From NCBI GenBank assembly GCA_965218765.1, contig CBDCLU010000002.1, positions 1,116,001 through 1,180,000 of the forward strand: 64,000 nucleotides of DNA, in the 5' to 3' direction. This document shows positions 16,402-25,143 of this stretch, piece after piece. The stretch's first letter is position 1, and every line of letters starts with the position of its first letter. A program made the translations under genes and the position numbers. The notes beneath the pieces are model-generated. The model was not told the origin of the DNA. It saw only the letters and a list, made by a program, of their open reading frames with translations, and searched no databases. Origin of the DNA: JBBPYC01 sp965218765 (GTDB taxonomy: Bacteria > Pseudomonadota > Gammaproteobacteria > Burkholderiales > Burkholderiaceae_C).

Positions 16402-17708
16402 AGATTACAAATACTCAAAAACACCCATCGTTCGCGCTGCTGACCGGCGCGCTGCTCACCGCCGCCGTGACGGCCAGCGCGCAGGCGCAAACCTTTGACT
16501 GGAAGCAGCACAAGGGCGAGACGATCACGTTCCTGGTCAATACGAACTCGATCGGCAACGCGCTCATCAAATACAAGGGCGAGTTTGAAAAGCTCACCGG
16601 CATCACGCTGAAGATCGACAGCTACTCCGAACAGCAGATGCGCCAGCGCCTGGTCACCGTGATGAATGCACGCAGCGACGAGATCGACGTGTTCATGTCG
16701 CTTCCCTCGCGCGAAGGCCAGCAGTTCAACAAGGCCGGCTGGTATGCGGATCTGAGCAAGCTAAAGGACACGTCCGCGCCCGACTACGACTTCGCGGACC
16801 TGAGCCCTGCGATGCTGTCTGACGCCACCTACGACAAGAAGATCAGCGGCATACCCCTGAACGTCGAAGGGCCGGTCATGTACTGGCGCAAGGATGTGTT
16901 CGACAAGTGCGGCGTCGCCTATCCCAAGACCCTCGCCGACATGGAGCCCGTCGCGCAGAAACTCAAAAACTGCGACCCCGCGATCACCCCGTTCGTGAGC
17001 CGCGGCCTGAAACCCGCCGTGGCCTTCACCTACAGCGTGTTCTTCCACAACATGGGCGGCCAGTACGTGAAGGATGGCAAGTCGCAGATATGCAGCCAGC
17101 CAGGCAAGGACGCGCTCGCGCTCTATGCGAAGCTGCTGAAGGACTACAGCGTGCCGGGCGTTGTGAACTACAGCTTTCAGCAGATCTCGTCGCTGTATCG
17201 CGAAGGCCGGGCTGCGATGGCGTTCGAGTCGTCGAACGAACTGCCGAGCGTGATGAACGGCGGCGCGCGGCTCAAAGACACCGGCATTTCGCTGCTTCCG
17301 GCCGGCCCGGGCGGCTCGCACCCGAGCGTGATCGGCTGGACTCTGGCAGTGTCGAACTACAGCAAACACAAGGAAGCCGCCTGGGACTTTGTGCAGTGGG
17401 CAACCAGCCGCGTGATGCAGGAAACGATGGCAACCGAAGGCATCGCGCCGCCGCGCGCAGCGGTGGCCGGCGGCGCCGACTTCAAGAAATGGGTCGATGA
17501 AATGCCGGTGCGCCGTGCCTGGGTCGATTCGCTTAACGAGATGGCCAAGACTGGCACCTCCGAGCTCGGTTACCCGATCGTTGCGAATCCCGCTTCGCGC
17601 GAATACATTGGTCAGATGGTCGACGAAGTGCTGCTGGGCCAGAAGACCGTGGAGCAGGCGTGTGCCGATGCGGACAAGCAGCTCGATGCGCTGATCGCGA
17701 AAGAGTAA
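16398..17708 (+). CDS. Sugar ABC transporter substrate-binding protein (family 1)
   Basis: Predicted 436 aa periplasmic receptor. A standard signal peptide ends at the AxA-type site SAQAQT (about residue 30). The mature part has the MalE/UgpB layout: an ITFLVNTNS strand, GITLKIDSYSEQQMRQRL, then the EGPVMYWRKDVFDKCGVAYPKTL segment seen in sugar receptors. It should capture the substrate and hand it to the two permeases encoded downstream. The start codon overlaps the sulfatase stop and is preceded by GGAG. Being the most specific part of the transporter, it is the protein whose ligand would reveal what the operon degrades. Confidence 0.93.
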   Translation: MKITNTQKHPSFALLTGALLTAAVTASAQAQTFDWKQHKGETITFLVNTNSIGNALIKYKGEFEKLTGITLKIDSYSEQQMRQRLVTVMNARSDEIDVFMSLPSREGQQFNKAGWYADLSKLKDTSAPDYDFADLSPAMLSDATYDKKISGIPLNVEGPVMYWRKDVFDKCGVAYPKTLADMEPVAQKLKNCDPAITPFVSRGLKPAVAFTYSVFFHNMGGQYVKDGKSQICSQPGKDALALYAKLLKDYSVPGVVNYSFQQISSLYREGRAAMAFESSNELPSVMNGGARLKDTGISLLPAGPGGSHPSVIGWTLAVSNYSKHKEAAWDFVQWATSRVMQETMATEGIAPPRAAVAGGADFKKWVDEMPVRRAWVDSLNEMAKTGTSELGYPIVANPASREYIGQMVDEVLLGQKTVEQACADADKQLDALIAKE

Positions 17709-17742
17709 GCGGCTCGGCAGCAACTGCGGCAGCGATACCACC

Positions 17743-18612
17743 ATGAGCCAGTCGATCGGCACCACCAGCCAGCTCAAGCTCATGTCGCTGCCGGCGGTCG
17801 TGTTCACGTTCGCGCTGATCGCGTTTCCGTTCGCCTACACGGTCTGGATGAGCCTGCACGAGTTCAACCTTGGCGGCACCTCCACCTTGAACTGGGGCCG
17901 CAACTATGCGTTGATGGTGGAAGACGCAGAGTTCTGGAACGGCCTGAAGATCACGCTGGTGCTGTACACGCTGTCGCTGGTGCTGCAGCTCGTCGCGGGC
18001 ACCTACGTCGCGCTGCTGCTGCACACGTCGAAGAAGCTGTCGGGCATCGTGCGCACCCTGATGATCTCGCCGTTCGTGATGCCGCCGGTGGTGGTCGGCA
18101 TGATGTGGCTGGTGGTGCTCGATCCATCGATCGGCGCAGCGAACTACCTGCTGCAACTTGTCGGGCTGCCACGGTCCGACTGGCTCGCATCGCCGCAGTG
18201 GGTGGTTCCGACGGTGGCCTTCATCGACACCTGGCAATGGACGCCGTATGTCGCGCTGATCGTGCTCGGCGGGCTGCAGTCGCTGCCGCCGAACGTCTAT
18301 GAAGCTGCGCAGATCGACGGCGCCTCACGCTGGAAGACGTTCTGGCGCATCACGTTGCCGCTGCTCGCGCCGACGCTGGTCACGGCCGGGATTTTGCGCA
18401 GCGTCGATCTGCTGCGGTTTTTCGACATCATCTACATCACGACACAGGGCGGGCCCGGCAACGCGTCGAACACGCTGAACATCTACGGCTTTCGCAAGGG
18501 CTTCGAGTTCTTCGAGATCGGCTATGCGAGCGCGTTGATGGTCACGTTGTCAGCCATTGTGCTCGGCGCGGTGATGGTGCTGAATCAAGCACGCCGCAAG
18601 GTGGCGTGGTGA
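17743..18612 (+). CDS. Sugar ABC transporter permease (MalF/UgpA type)
   Basis: Predicted 289 aa inner-membrane protein with about six helices. The first helix (residues about 12-35) is followed by WMSLHEFNL, typical of MalF/UgpA-like sugar permeases. The coupling loop YEAAQIDGASRWKTFWRITLP contains the canonical EAA motif, for contact with the ATPase encoded at 20450. It starts 34 bases after the binding-protein gene and ends 22 bases before the second permease gene. Confidence 0.93.
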   Translation: MSQSIGTTSQLKLMSLPAVVFTFALIAFPFAYTVWMSLHEFNLGGTSTLNWGRNYALMVEDAEFWNGLKITLVLYTLSLVLQLVAGTYVALLLHTSKKLSGIVRTLMISPFVMPPVVVGMMWLVVLDPSIGAANYLLQLVGLPRSDWLASPQWVVPTVAFIDTWQWTPYVALIVLGGLQSLPPNVYEAAQIDGASRWKTFWRITLPLLAPTLVTAGILRSVDLLRFFDIIYITTQGGPGNASNTLNIYGFRKGFEFFEIGYASALMVTLSAIVLGAVMVLNQARRKVAW

Positions 18613-18634
18613 CAAGCGCAGTGAGAGGGGCAGC

Positions 18635-19447
18635 ATGAGCGACACCTGGATCCGGCGCCTGTCGCTGCTGCAGATATCGATCGTCGCGGTCGCGATCCTT
18701 GCGCCGATCGCCTGGATGGTACTTTCCTCGTTCAAGCCGTCTTCGCAGGTCACCGCCTACCCGCCGCAACTGTTCTTCACGCCGACGCTCGACAACTACC
18801 GGCACCTGATCGACAGCACGCCGTTCGCGCACTACACCTGGAACAGCACGGTGATTACCATGGGCTCGACCTTGATCGGCATCGTGCTCGGCGTGCCGGC
18901 ATCGTTCGCGGTGTCCTGGACGCGCATCACCTGGCCGGCCACTGTGACCCTGCTTGCGCGCATGGCGCCGGGCGTGCTGTTCCTGCTGCCCTGGTACATC
19001 ATGTTTCGCGGCCTTGGCATGATCGGCAGCTACTGGGCCATGATCCTGACGCATGCGGTGATCACGATGCCGATCGTGATCTGGGTGCTGCTGCCCTACT
19101 TCGACGGCATTCCGCGCAGCGTGCTGGAGAGTGCGCAGGTCGATGGTTGCAGCGTGCCGCGCATCCTGTGGCGCATCGCGCTGCCGCTGGTGCTGCCGGG
19201 GCTCATCGTGGCATCGATCCTTGCGTTCGTGTTTTCCTGGAATTACTTTCTGTTCGCGCTGGTGCTGTCCAACGGCGACACCAAGACGCTGATCGCGGCG
19301 TCGTTCAATTTCATCGGTGAAGGCTCGACCAACTGGGGCGCGCTGATGGCCGCGGCCTCGTTGATCGCGCTGCCGCCGATGGTGCTTGCATTCTTCGTGC
19401 AGCGGCGGCTCGTCACGGGTCTGGCGATGGGCGCCGTCAAAGGTTAG
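18635..19447 (+). CDS. Sugar ABC transporter permease (MalG/UgpE type)
   Basis: Predicted 270 aa partner permease with six helices. The opening helix is followed by SSFKPSSQVTAYPP, characteristic of MalG/UgpE proteins. The EAA-type loop reads LESAQVDGCSVPRILWRIALPL. With the preceding permease it would form the heterodimeric channel. The gene is 12 bases from the following dehydrogenase, so the transporter and the catabolic enzymes are evidently cotranscribed. Confidence 0.93.
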   Translation: MSDTWIRRLSLLQISIVAVAILAPIAWMVLSSFKPSSQVTAYPPQLFFTPTLDNYRHLIDSTPFAHYTWNSTVITMGSTLIGIVLGVPASFAVSWTRITWPATVTLLARMAPGVLFLLPWYIMFRGLGMIGSYWAMILTHAVITMPIVIWVLLPYFDGIPRSVLESAQVDGCSVPRILWRIALPLVLPGLIVASILAFVFSWNYFLFALVLSNGDTKTLIAASFNFIGEGSTNWGALMAAASLIALPPMVLAFFVQRRLVTGLAMGAVKG

Positions 19448-19459
19448 GAGTCATTCGAT

Positions 19460-20434
19460 ATGCAGGCAGCAGTTTTTCATGGCGACAAGCAGATCACGAT
19501 CGAGGCGGCTGAACGCCCAATTGCGAAGGCGGGCGAAGTGCTGCTGCGCGTCAGGCGCACCGCGCTGTGCGGATCGGACACCAAGCTCTGGCTCAAGGGC
19601 GCCGAGTTCACGCCGGGCCACGAGATCTTCGGCGTGGTCGAGCAGCCCGGCCATTCGATGCACGGCCGACGCTGCCTGGTCTATATCCCCGTGCATTGCG
19701 GTCATTGCGAAAGTTGCCTGGCTGGCGATACGCAAATGTGCTTGAACGAGTCGGTGCTGGTCGGCTGGAACCGACCGGGTGGCTATGCCGAGTACCTGAC
19801 GGTGCCCGAGCAATGCCTGCTCGAAGTGCCCGACGACATCGAGGATGAACTCGCACCACTGCTGCTCGACACGATCGGCACCGCTGCACACGGCATCCGC
19901 TTCGTGATGCCGCTGGTGCCGCCCGCGCAGACCGGCCCGGTGCTCGTGACCGGCGCCGGCCCGGTCGGCATGGGCGCGATCGTCGCGCTGCAGAACCTCG
20001 GCTATACCGATGTCCATGTGTCGGACCTAAAAGAAGAACGACTGCAACTGGCCGAATCCTTTGGCGCCAGACGCCACCCCGTCGGTTCGCACGATCGCCG
20101 CTTCAAACTCATCGTTGAATGCAGCGGTTCGCACGCCGCGCGGTCGCTGGGCATGGAGATCGTGCTGCCGCGCGGCGTTCTGATCCTGATCGGCGAGAGC
20201 GACCTGCCCTGGCCGGTGCAGGAAAACAAGGCGATCCGGCGCAAGGATTTCTACATGGTACGCACGTTCTATTTTCCGAAAAGCGACTTCGCGCTCAACG
20301 TCGAGCTGCTGAGGAAAGAGAGGGCGCGCTACGCGAAACTGGTCGATGCGCAGTTCGGCATCGAGCGGTTGCCCGACATGTTCGGCCGCTTCGTGGCCGG
20401 CGAACTCGTCAAGCCGCTGCTCGCGTTCGCCTGA
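19460..20434 (+). CDS. Zinc-dependent alcohol/polyol dehydrogenase (MDR family)
   Basis: Predicted 324 aa NAD(P)-dependent enzyme related to sorbitol, L-idonate and L-threonine dehydrogenases. Catalytic-zinc ligands appear as Cys37 (ALCGSD) and the GHE triad at 53-55. The structural-zinc lobe Cys80/83/86/94 (HCGHCESCLAGDTQMC) is complete, and TGAGPVGMGA is the cofactor loop. It would oxidise a secondary hydroxyl of a sugar alcohol or sugar acid to a ketone. In this operon it is placed to turn the imported, possibly desulfated, compound into a ketose for the kinase and aldolase encoded downstream. Substrate is inference. Confidence 0.88.
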   Translation: MQAAVFHGDKQITIEAAERPIAKAGEVLLRVRRTALCGSDTKLWLKGAEFTPGHEIFGVVEQPGHSMHGRRCLVYIPVHCGHCESCLAGDTQMCLNESVLVGWNRPGGYAEYLTVPEQCLLEVPDDIEDELAPLLLDTIGTAAHGIRFVMPLVPPAQTGPVLVTGAGPVGMGAIVALQNLGYTDVHVSDLKEERLQLAESFGARRHPVGSHDRRFKLIVECSGSHAARSLGMEIVLPRGVLILIGESDLPWPVQENKAIRRKDFYMVRTFYFPKSDFALNVELLRKERARYAKLVDAQFGIERLPDMFGRFVAGELVKPLLAFA

Positions 20435-20449
20435 CACCGGCCGCTGACG

Positions 20450-21514
20450 ATGGCATCGATCCGCATGCAAGGCCTGGTCAAGCGCTACGGCGATGTGACC
20501 GTGGTGCCGTCACTCGACCTCGAGATCAATGACCAGGAGTTCGTCGTCTTCGTCGGCCCGTCCGGCTGCGGCAAGTCGACCTTGCTGCGCGTGATCGCGG
20601 GCCTGGAGCCGATCGATGCTGGCGAGCTCTACATCGGCGACCGGCTCGTGAACGGCGTGAGCCCTTCCGAGCGCGACATCGCGATGGTGTTCCAGGACTA
20701 TGCGCTTTATCCGCACATGACCGTGTACGACAACATGGCGTTCGGCCTGGAAATGCGCGCGATGGCCAAGGATGAGATTCAGCGCCGCGTGCAGCGCGCG
20801 GCCGGCCTGCTGCGCATCGAGCCGTACCTGAAGCGCAAACCGAAGGAACTGTCCGGCGGCCAGCGCCAGCGCGTCGCAATGGGCCGTGCGATGGTGCGCA
20901 ATCCGAAAGTCTTTCTGTTCGACGAGCCGCTGTCGAACCTGGACGCCAAGCTGCGCGGCGAAGTGCGCACCGAGATCAAGGCGCTATCGCAGCAGCTGAA
21001 AACCACGATGGTATTCGTCACGCACGACCAGATCGAGGCGATGACGATGGCGGACCGCATCGTCGTGCTGAGCGCAGGCGTCGTGCAGCAGTTCGACACC
21101 CCGGAGACAGTCTACAAGTCGCCTGCAAACCAGTTCGTTGCGGGTTTCATCGGTTCGCCGTCGATGAACTTCTTCCATGTCATTCGCACCGATGACGGCG
21201 TGCAGCTCGACGATGGCAGCAGGTTTGTATTGCCGCCCGAGCGGCTATCCGCAACGTCCGATGGAGCCCTCGTGCTTGGCGTGCGACCCGAGCACATGCA
21301 GGTCGCGCCCGATGGCGCCCTGGGCCTGCGGGTCGAAGCGAGCGTGGTCGAGCCGCTCGGCTCCGACACGTTGCTGTATTTCGATCGCAATGACGCCCGC
21401 TATGTGGCGCGCGTGTCGCCCGAGACGCACGTCAGGCCGGGTGACATCGTGACGTTGGGTCTGGCACTGGACAAGGTGCATCTGTTCGATCGGAGCGATG
21501 GCCATGCGGTTTGA
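20450..21514 (+). CDS. Sugar ABC transporter ATP-binding protein (MalK/UgpC type)
   Basis: Predicted 354 aa ATPase. It has Walker A GPSGCGKST at residues 36-44, Q-loop FQDYALYPHM, signature LSGGQRQR, Walker B KVFLFDEPLSNLD and the switch His in VTHDQ. After the nucleotide domain (to about residue 235) comes the OB-fold regulatory domain typical of MalK/UgpC proteins. It energises the two permeases encoded upstream. The dehydrogenase gene sits between it and the permeases. A gap of 168 bases separates it from the kinase gene; I see no convincing gene or terminator in that gap. Confidence 0.95.
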   Translation: MASIRMQGLVKRYGDVTVVPSLDLEINDQEFVVFVGPSGCGKSTLLRVIAGLEPIDAGELYIGDRLVNGVSPSERDIAMVFQDYALYPHMTVYDNMAFGLEMRAMAKDEIQRRVQRAAGLLRIEPYLKRKPKELSGGQRQRVAMGRAMVRNPKVFLFDEPLSNLDAKLRGEVRTEIKALSQQLKTTMVFVTHDQIEAMTMADRIVVLSAGVVQQFDTPETVYKSPANQFVAGFIGSPSMNFFHVIRTDDGVQLDDGSRFVLPPERLSATSDGALVLGVRPEHMQVAPDGALGLRVEASVVEPLGSDTLLYFDRNDARYVARVSPETHVRPGDIVTLGLALDKVHLFDRSDGHAV

Positions 21515-21682
21515 ACTCGCCGCCAGCCAGCGCTGCGTTTGCTCGACTTGGCGAGCGACACCGACCGCAGCGGCGCGTGCGGCCCGGCTTCAGTCATTCC
21601 GTAGTCCCTTCCGGACGTTGGACCTATGGCGTGACGGCTCGTGCGTGATGGTGGATGCCGTGGAGCACTTCGATAACCGGCC

Positions 21683-22621
21683 ATGTTCAGCCCAGCTGAA
21701 AACCCCAGGCCGCGCCTGATCTGCCTGGGCCTGTCCGCATTCGACCTGACCTGGTCGGTCGATGCGCTGCCGGCCGGCGGCGGCAAGACGCGCGCGGGCA
21801 GTTACCGCGAAGGGGGCGGCGGCATGGCTGCGAACGCGGCCGTGGCGGCGGCGCGGCTCGGCGCCGAGGTGCAGTTCTGGGGCCGCGCGGGTGATGACAG
21901 CGCGGGGACGGCGATGCGCGAATCGCTCATTGCAGCCGGGGTCGGCGTCAGCGGGTTCCGGTTGTTCCCGGGCGCACGGTCGTCGGTGTCGGGCATCCAG
22001 GTGGACCGACATGGCGAGCGCGCGATCGTGAACTTCCGTGGTTCGGGTTTGCCGGTCACGCCGGACTGGCTGCCGCTCGAGCAGGTCGCGCAGGCCGATG
22101 CGGTGCTGGCCGATCCGCGCTGGCCGGAAGGCGCGCTTGCGTTGTTCGAGCACGCGCGCCGGCATCGCGTGCCGACGGTGCTCGACGGCGATGTGACCGA
22201 GCCTCATGTATTCGATGCGCTGCTGCCGTTGGTGGACTGCGCGGTGTTTTCCGAACCCGGCCTGGCCGGCTATGCGAAGGCATCGGCCGACTTGGCTGTG
22301 CAGCTGCGCTTTGCGCACACGCGCGGCGCGCGGGTTGCCGCCGTGACGCTCGGCGAATGCGGCATCGCGTGGTTCGACGGCGATCAGTTGCATCGGCTGC
22401 CCGCCTATCCGATCGACGTGATTGACACCACTGGTGCGGGCGACGTGTTCCATGGCGCCCTTGCATTCGCGCTCGGCGCGCGCGCGGGGCTGCGTGACGC
22501 GCTGCAATTCTCGTCGGCTGTGGCCGCGCTCAAATGTGCGCATGCAGGTGGCCGGGACGGCGCACCGGGCCTGCGTGCGGCGCTATCTTTTGTCAAGCAA
22601 CACGAAGGAAAATCCGAATGA
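21683..22621 (+). CDS. PfkB-family sugar kinase, YihV-like
   Basis: Predicted 312 aa ribokinase-family enzyme. The N-terminal GGGGMAANAAVAAARLG is the substrate-side PfkB signature; DTTGAGD at residues 248-254 is the ATP-site signature with the catalytic Asp. The stretches VLADPRW, VLDGDVT, AVFSEPGL and AALKCAHAGGRDG resemble what I recall of E. coli YihV, the 6-deoxy-6-sulfofructose kinase, more than ribokinase or fructokinase. That would fit phosphorylation of a sulfonated or sulfated ketose, but it is similarity from memory. It overlaps the aldolase start by ATGA, a strong hint that kinase and aldolase act in sequence. Confidence 0.85.
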   Translation: MFSPAENPRPRLICLGLSAFDLTWSVDALPAGGGKTRAGSYREGGGGMAANAAVAAARLGAEVQFWGRAGDDSAGTAMRESLIAAGVGVSGFRLFPGARSSVSGIQVDRHGERAIVNFRGSGLPVTPDWLPLEQVAQADAVLADPRWPEGALALFEHARRHRVPTVLDGDVTEPHVFDALLPLVDCAVFSEPGLAGYAKASADLAVQLRFAHTRGARVAAVTLGECGIAWFDGDQLHRLPAYPIDVIDTTGAGDVFHGALAFALGARAGLRDALQFSSAVAALKCAHAGGRDGAPGLRAALSFVKQHEGKSE

Positions 22622-23667
22622 TCACGCCTGCATTGCAGCTCGGCAAACCCTGGGGCCTGCGCCGCATGGCAACGCCGCAAGGCCACTTCATGATGGTCGC
22701 GCTCGACCAGCGCCCGCCGATCCAACAACTGATCGCAGCGCGGCGCGGCATCGATCCCGAGCAGGTTGCGTTCCAGGACATGGTCGATGTGAAACGCGTG
22801 ATCGCCGGCGTGCTTGGCGCCAAGGCAAGCGCGGTGCTGTTTGATCCGAATTACGCGTTCCCGGCCGCACTGGCAAACCTGCCCGCGCATACCGGGCTGG
22901 TCGTGACGTTGGAAGACCACCGCTTCAAGGACACACCCGGCGGCCGGCTGTCGCATTCAATCGCTGACTGGAGCGTCGAGAAGATCAAGCGCGCGGGCGG
23001 CGACGGCGTCAAGCTGCTCGCGTGGTACCGGCCCGATGCGGATGCCGACGTGCTCGCGCATCAGAAGAACTACGTTCAGCAGATCGGGCAGGAGTGCCGC
23101 CGCTGGGACATTCCGCTCGTGCTCGAACTGCTGGTCTATCCATTCCCGAAGAGCGATCGGCATACGACGGACTACGTCGAGTCGCCCGAGAAGCTGCCGC
23201 AGCTCGTGCTCGACAGTGTGCGCGAGTTCGCCGATCCGAAGTACGGCGTGGACCTGTTCAAGCTGGAAAGCCCGCTGCCCGGCGCGACGCTGCCCGCGCG
23301 CGACGATGGTCCCGAGCACTCGGCCGCGCAGGGATGGTTCGACCAGATGGGCGCGATCTGCCGCGATGCGGGCATCCCGTGGGTGATGCTGTCGGCCGGC
23401 GTCACGTCGGCGCAGTTCGTGCGCGTGATGGAATATGCGTATGCGGCCGGCGCGCACGGCTTCCTGGCGGGCCGTGCGGTCTGGCTGCAGGCAATGCAGC
23501 AGTTCCCCGATCTGGCGCGGTGCGCCGAGCAGTTGCGCAGGGAAGGCAGTGCAACGCTGGATCAGCTCGAACAACTCACCATGCGCGCGGGCCATGCCTG
23601 GCATGCGGACTACCCATCGTTGCCGCAGATCAGCGCCGAAGGCGAACTCTGCGCCGCTTATGCGTGA
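22618..23667 (+). CDS. Class I aldolase, tagatose-1,6-bisphosphate aldolase (LacD)-like
   Basis: Predicted 349 aa TIM-barrel aldolase. MVALDQRPPI, VLFDPNYAFPA, GGDGVKLLAWYRPDA (with the Lys placed for a Schiff base) and GFLAGRAVW follow the LacD/YihT superfamily pattern; overall it looks nearer LacD than YihT. Expected reaction: cleavage of a ketohexose 1,6-bisphosphate, or a related C6-substituted ketose phosphate, to dihydroxyacetone phosphate and an aldehyde. The ATG at 22618 overlaps the kinase stop. It is the last gene of the putative sulfatase operon; the next gene is 178 bases on and unrelated. Confidence 0.86.
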   Translation: MITPALQLGKPWGLRRMATPQGHFMMVALDQRPPIQQLIAARRGIDPEQVAFQDMVDVKRVIAGVLGAKASAVLFDPNYAFPAALANLPAHTGLVVTLEDHRFKDTPGGRLSHSIADWSVEKIKRAGGDGVKLLAWYRPDADADVLAHQKNYVQQIGQECRRWDIPLVLELLVYPFPKSDRHTTDYVESPEKLPQLVLDSVREFADPKYGVDLFKLESPLPGATLPARDDGPEHSAAQGWFDQMGAICRDAGIPWVMLSAGVTSAQFVRVMEYAYAAGAHGFLAGRAVWLQAMQQFPDLARCAEQLRREGSATLDQLEQLTMRAGHAWHADYPSLPQISAEGELCAAYA

Positions 23668-23845
23668 AGCCGGCCGGCTGCGACAGCCATTCGCAGCAGT
23701 GCCTGCCACTTGAAACAGCGCTGGGTACACTCGCTGCCGCCGCCCGGATTGAGGGCGGCAGCGCACGGGCAGCAACACACGGCCCGGCGCCATCGAACGT
23801 CGTCGCCACCAGCGGCGCTGCCCCATCCAAGCCTGCCCGCTGTCC

Positions 23846-25102
23846 ATGCCCGATACGGCCGCCCAAGACGATCCGACGTTCATCCCGCTGTCCGACTTCG
23901 AGCGACCTTCACTGCCGGCCGAGGAGAACTTTCGCCGCGTGCTCGGCCAGTTGCGTGCGTGGATCGGCACCCAGGACGCGAAGCCGTTCATCGCAGCCGA
24001 TCAGCTCCAGAAGGCCACGCTGAACCGGCTCAATGAAGTCGTCGCGCCGCCGGCCTGCGGTCCGCTGCTGGAAGAGCTGGACCGCAGCGTGCGGGCCTGG
24101 CTGCGCGAGCCGGCACGGCCGTCGCACATCCTGGCCGTGGTGCTGCCGCCCTGCGAAGAAAGCGATCTGCTGCAGACCTGGGCGCAGCAGGCCGGCCATC
24201 AGGTCCTGCGGGCGCCGGACCGCGCCATGCTGGTCGATTCCGCAAGCGACATCGCCTTGCCGCCGCTGCAGGGCGACGGCGTGCTGGTGGTGCCGCGGCT
24301 CGAAGACTGGCTGCTGCGCTGCCGCAGCGGGCTGCGCGCGGCGCGCCTGCTGCTGGCTGCGCTCGATGCGCTGGATCGGCCGGTGCTGGTCGGTTGCAAC
24401 AGCTGGGCCTGGGCCTGGCTCTCGCGCGCAGCCGATGCCGATTCGCTGCTGCCCGAGCCGATCACGTTCCGTCCGTTCGATCAGGCGCGGCTGCTGCGCT
24501 GGTTTTCCGAACTCGCCACCGCCGACCAGAGCGCCGCCGTGCGCTTTCGGCTGCCGTCCACCGGCGAGAACGTGCTCGAGCGCGATGCGCAGGGCGAACT
24601 GCAGAGCGACTACCTTGAAAAGCTCGCGGGTCGCAGCCTCGGCATTCCCTGGGTCGCGTGGCACATGTGGCGGCGCAGCATGCGCTCGGACAAGCAGCAG
24701 GCGATCGACGAGGACGAAAAGTCCGGTGAGCACCGCAGCACCCCCAGTAGCAGCAGCACCGACGATCCGGACGCAGACCGGCAGGAAGCAGCCGCGCCGG
24801 CGCCCGATGCGGCAGACGGCGAACAGACGCTGTGGATCGCCGCGCTCGATGAATACGTGCTGCCGGCAGCCGAGCAGCAGACCGCATTGCTCGCGCTGCA
24901 TGCGCTGCTGCTGCACGGCCCGCTGACGCCTGCGCAGTTGCGGCTGGTGCTGCCGATCGTCGGCGAATCGAACGTGCTGCCGGTGCTGGTGCGTGCCGGC
25001 TTCCTGCAGCGCGACGACGATCGCTTCGTGTGCTGCGCGGCGGCCTACCCGGCGATCCGTTCCGCGTTGTCCGCAGCCGGATTTCCTGTCGGCGCGATGT
25101 GA
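23846..25102 (+). CDS. Unrecognised protein with NTPase-like core, next to an MscS channel
   Basis: Predicted 418 aa soluble protein that I do not recognise. Residues about 95-230 look like an alpha/beta NTPase-type core: ILAVVLPPCEES, DGVLVVPRLEDWLLR (Walker B-like position) and PVLVGCNSWAWAWL, but there is no Walker A GxxxxGK. A charged, Ser-rich low-complexity linker (about 285-325) follows, then a short helical C-terminal domain that looks like a winged helix (LLALHALLLHGPLTPAQL...RAGFLQRDDDRFV). It starts 178 bases after the aldolase gene and ends 41 bases before the channel gene, so a link to the channel is likely. No signal peptide or membrane helix is seen. Confidence 0.7.
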   Translation: MPDTAAQDDPTFIPLSDFERPSLPAEENFRRVLGQLRAWIGTQDAKPFIAADQLQKATLNRLNEVVAPPACGPLLEELDRSVRAWLREPARPSHILAVVLPPCEESDLLQTWAQQAGHQVLRAPDRAMLVDSASDIALPPLQGDGVLVVPRLEDWLLRCRSGLRAARLLLAALDALDRPVLVGCNSWAWAWLSRAADADSLLPEPITFRPFDQARLLRWFSELATADQSAAVRFRLPSTGENVLERDAQGELQSDYLEKLAGRSLGIPWVAWHMWRRSMRSDKQQAIDEDEKSGEHRSTPSSSSTDDPDADRQEAAAPAPDAADGEQTLWIAALDEYVLPAAEQQTALLALHALLLHGPLTPAQLRLVLPIVGESNVLPVLVRAGFLQRDDDRFVCCAAAYPAIRSALSAAGFPVGAM

Positions 25103-25143
25103 CGCCGGCGTCCCGCGAACCGGATTCACGAGGAACGACCGCC

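Noticed and set aside
21515..21682. Short open frame between the ABC ATPase and kinase genes
   Set aside because: Its translation is rich in Arg, Ala and Ser with no recognisable domain, and it overlaps both neighbours out of frame; it looks like a chance frame in GC-rich DNA.
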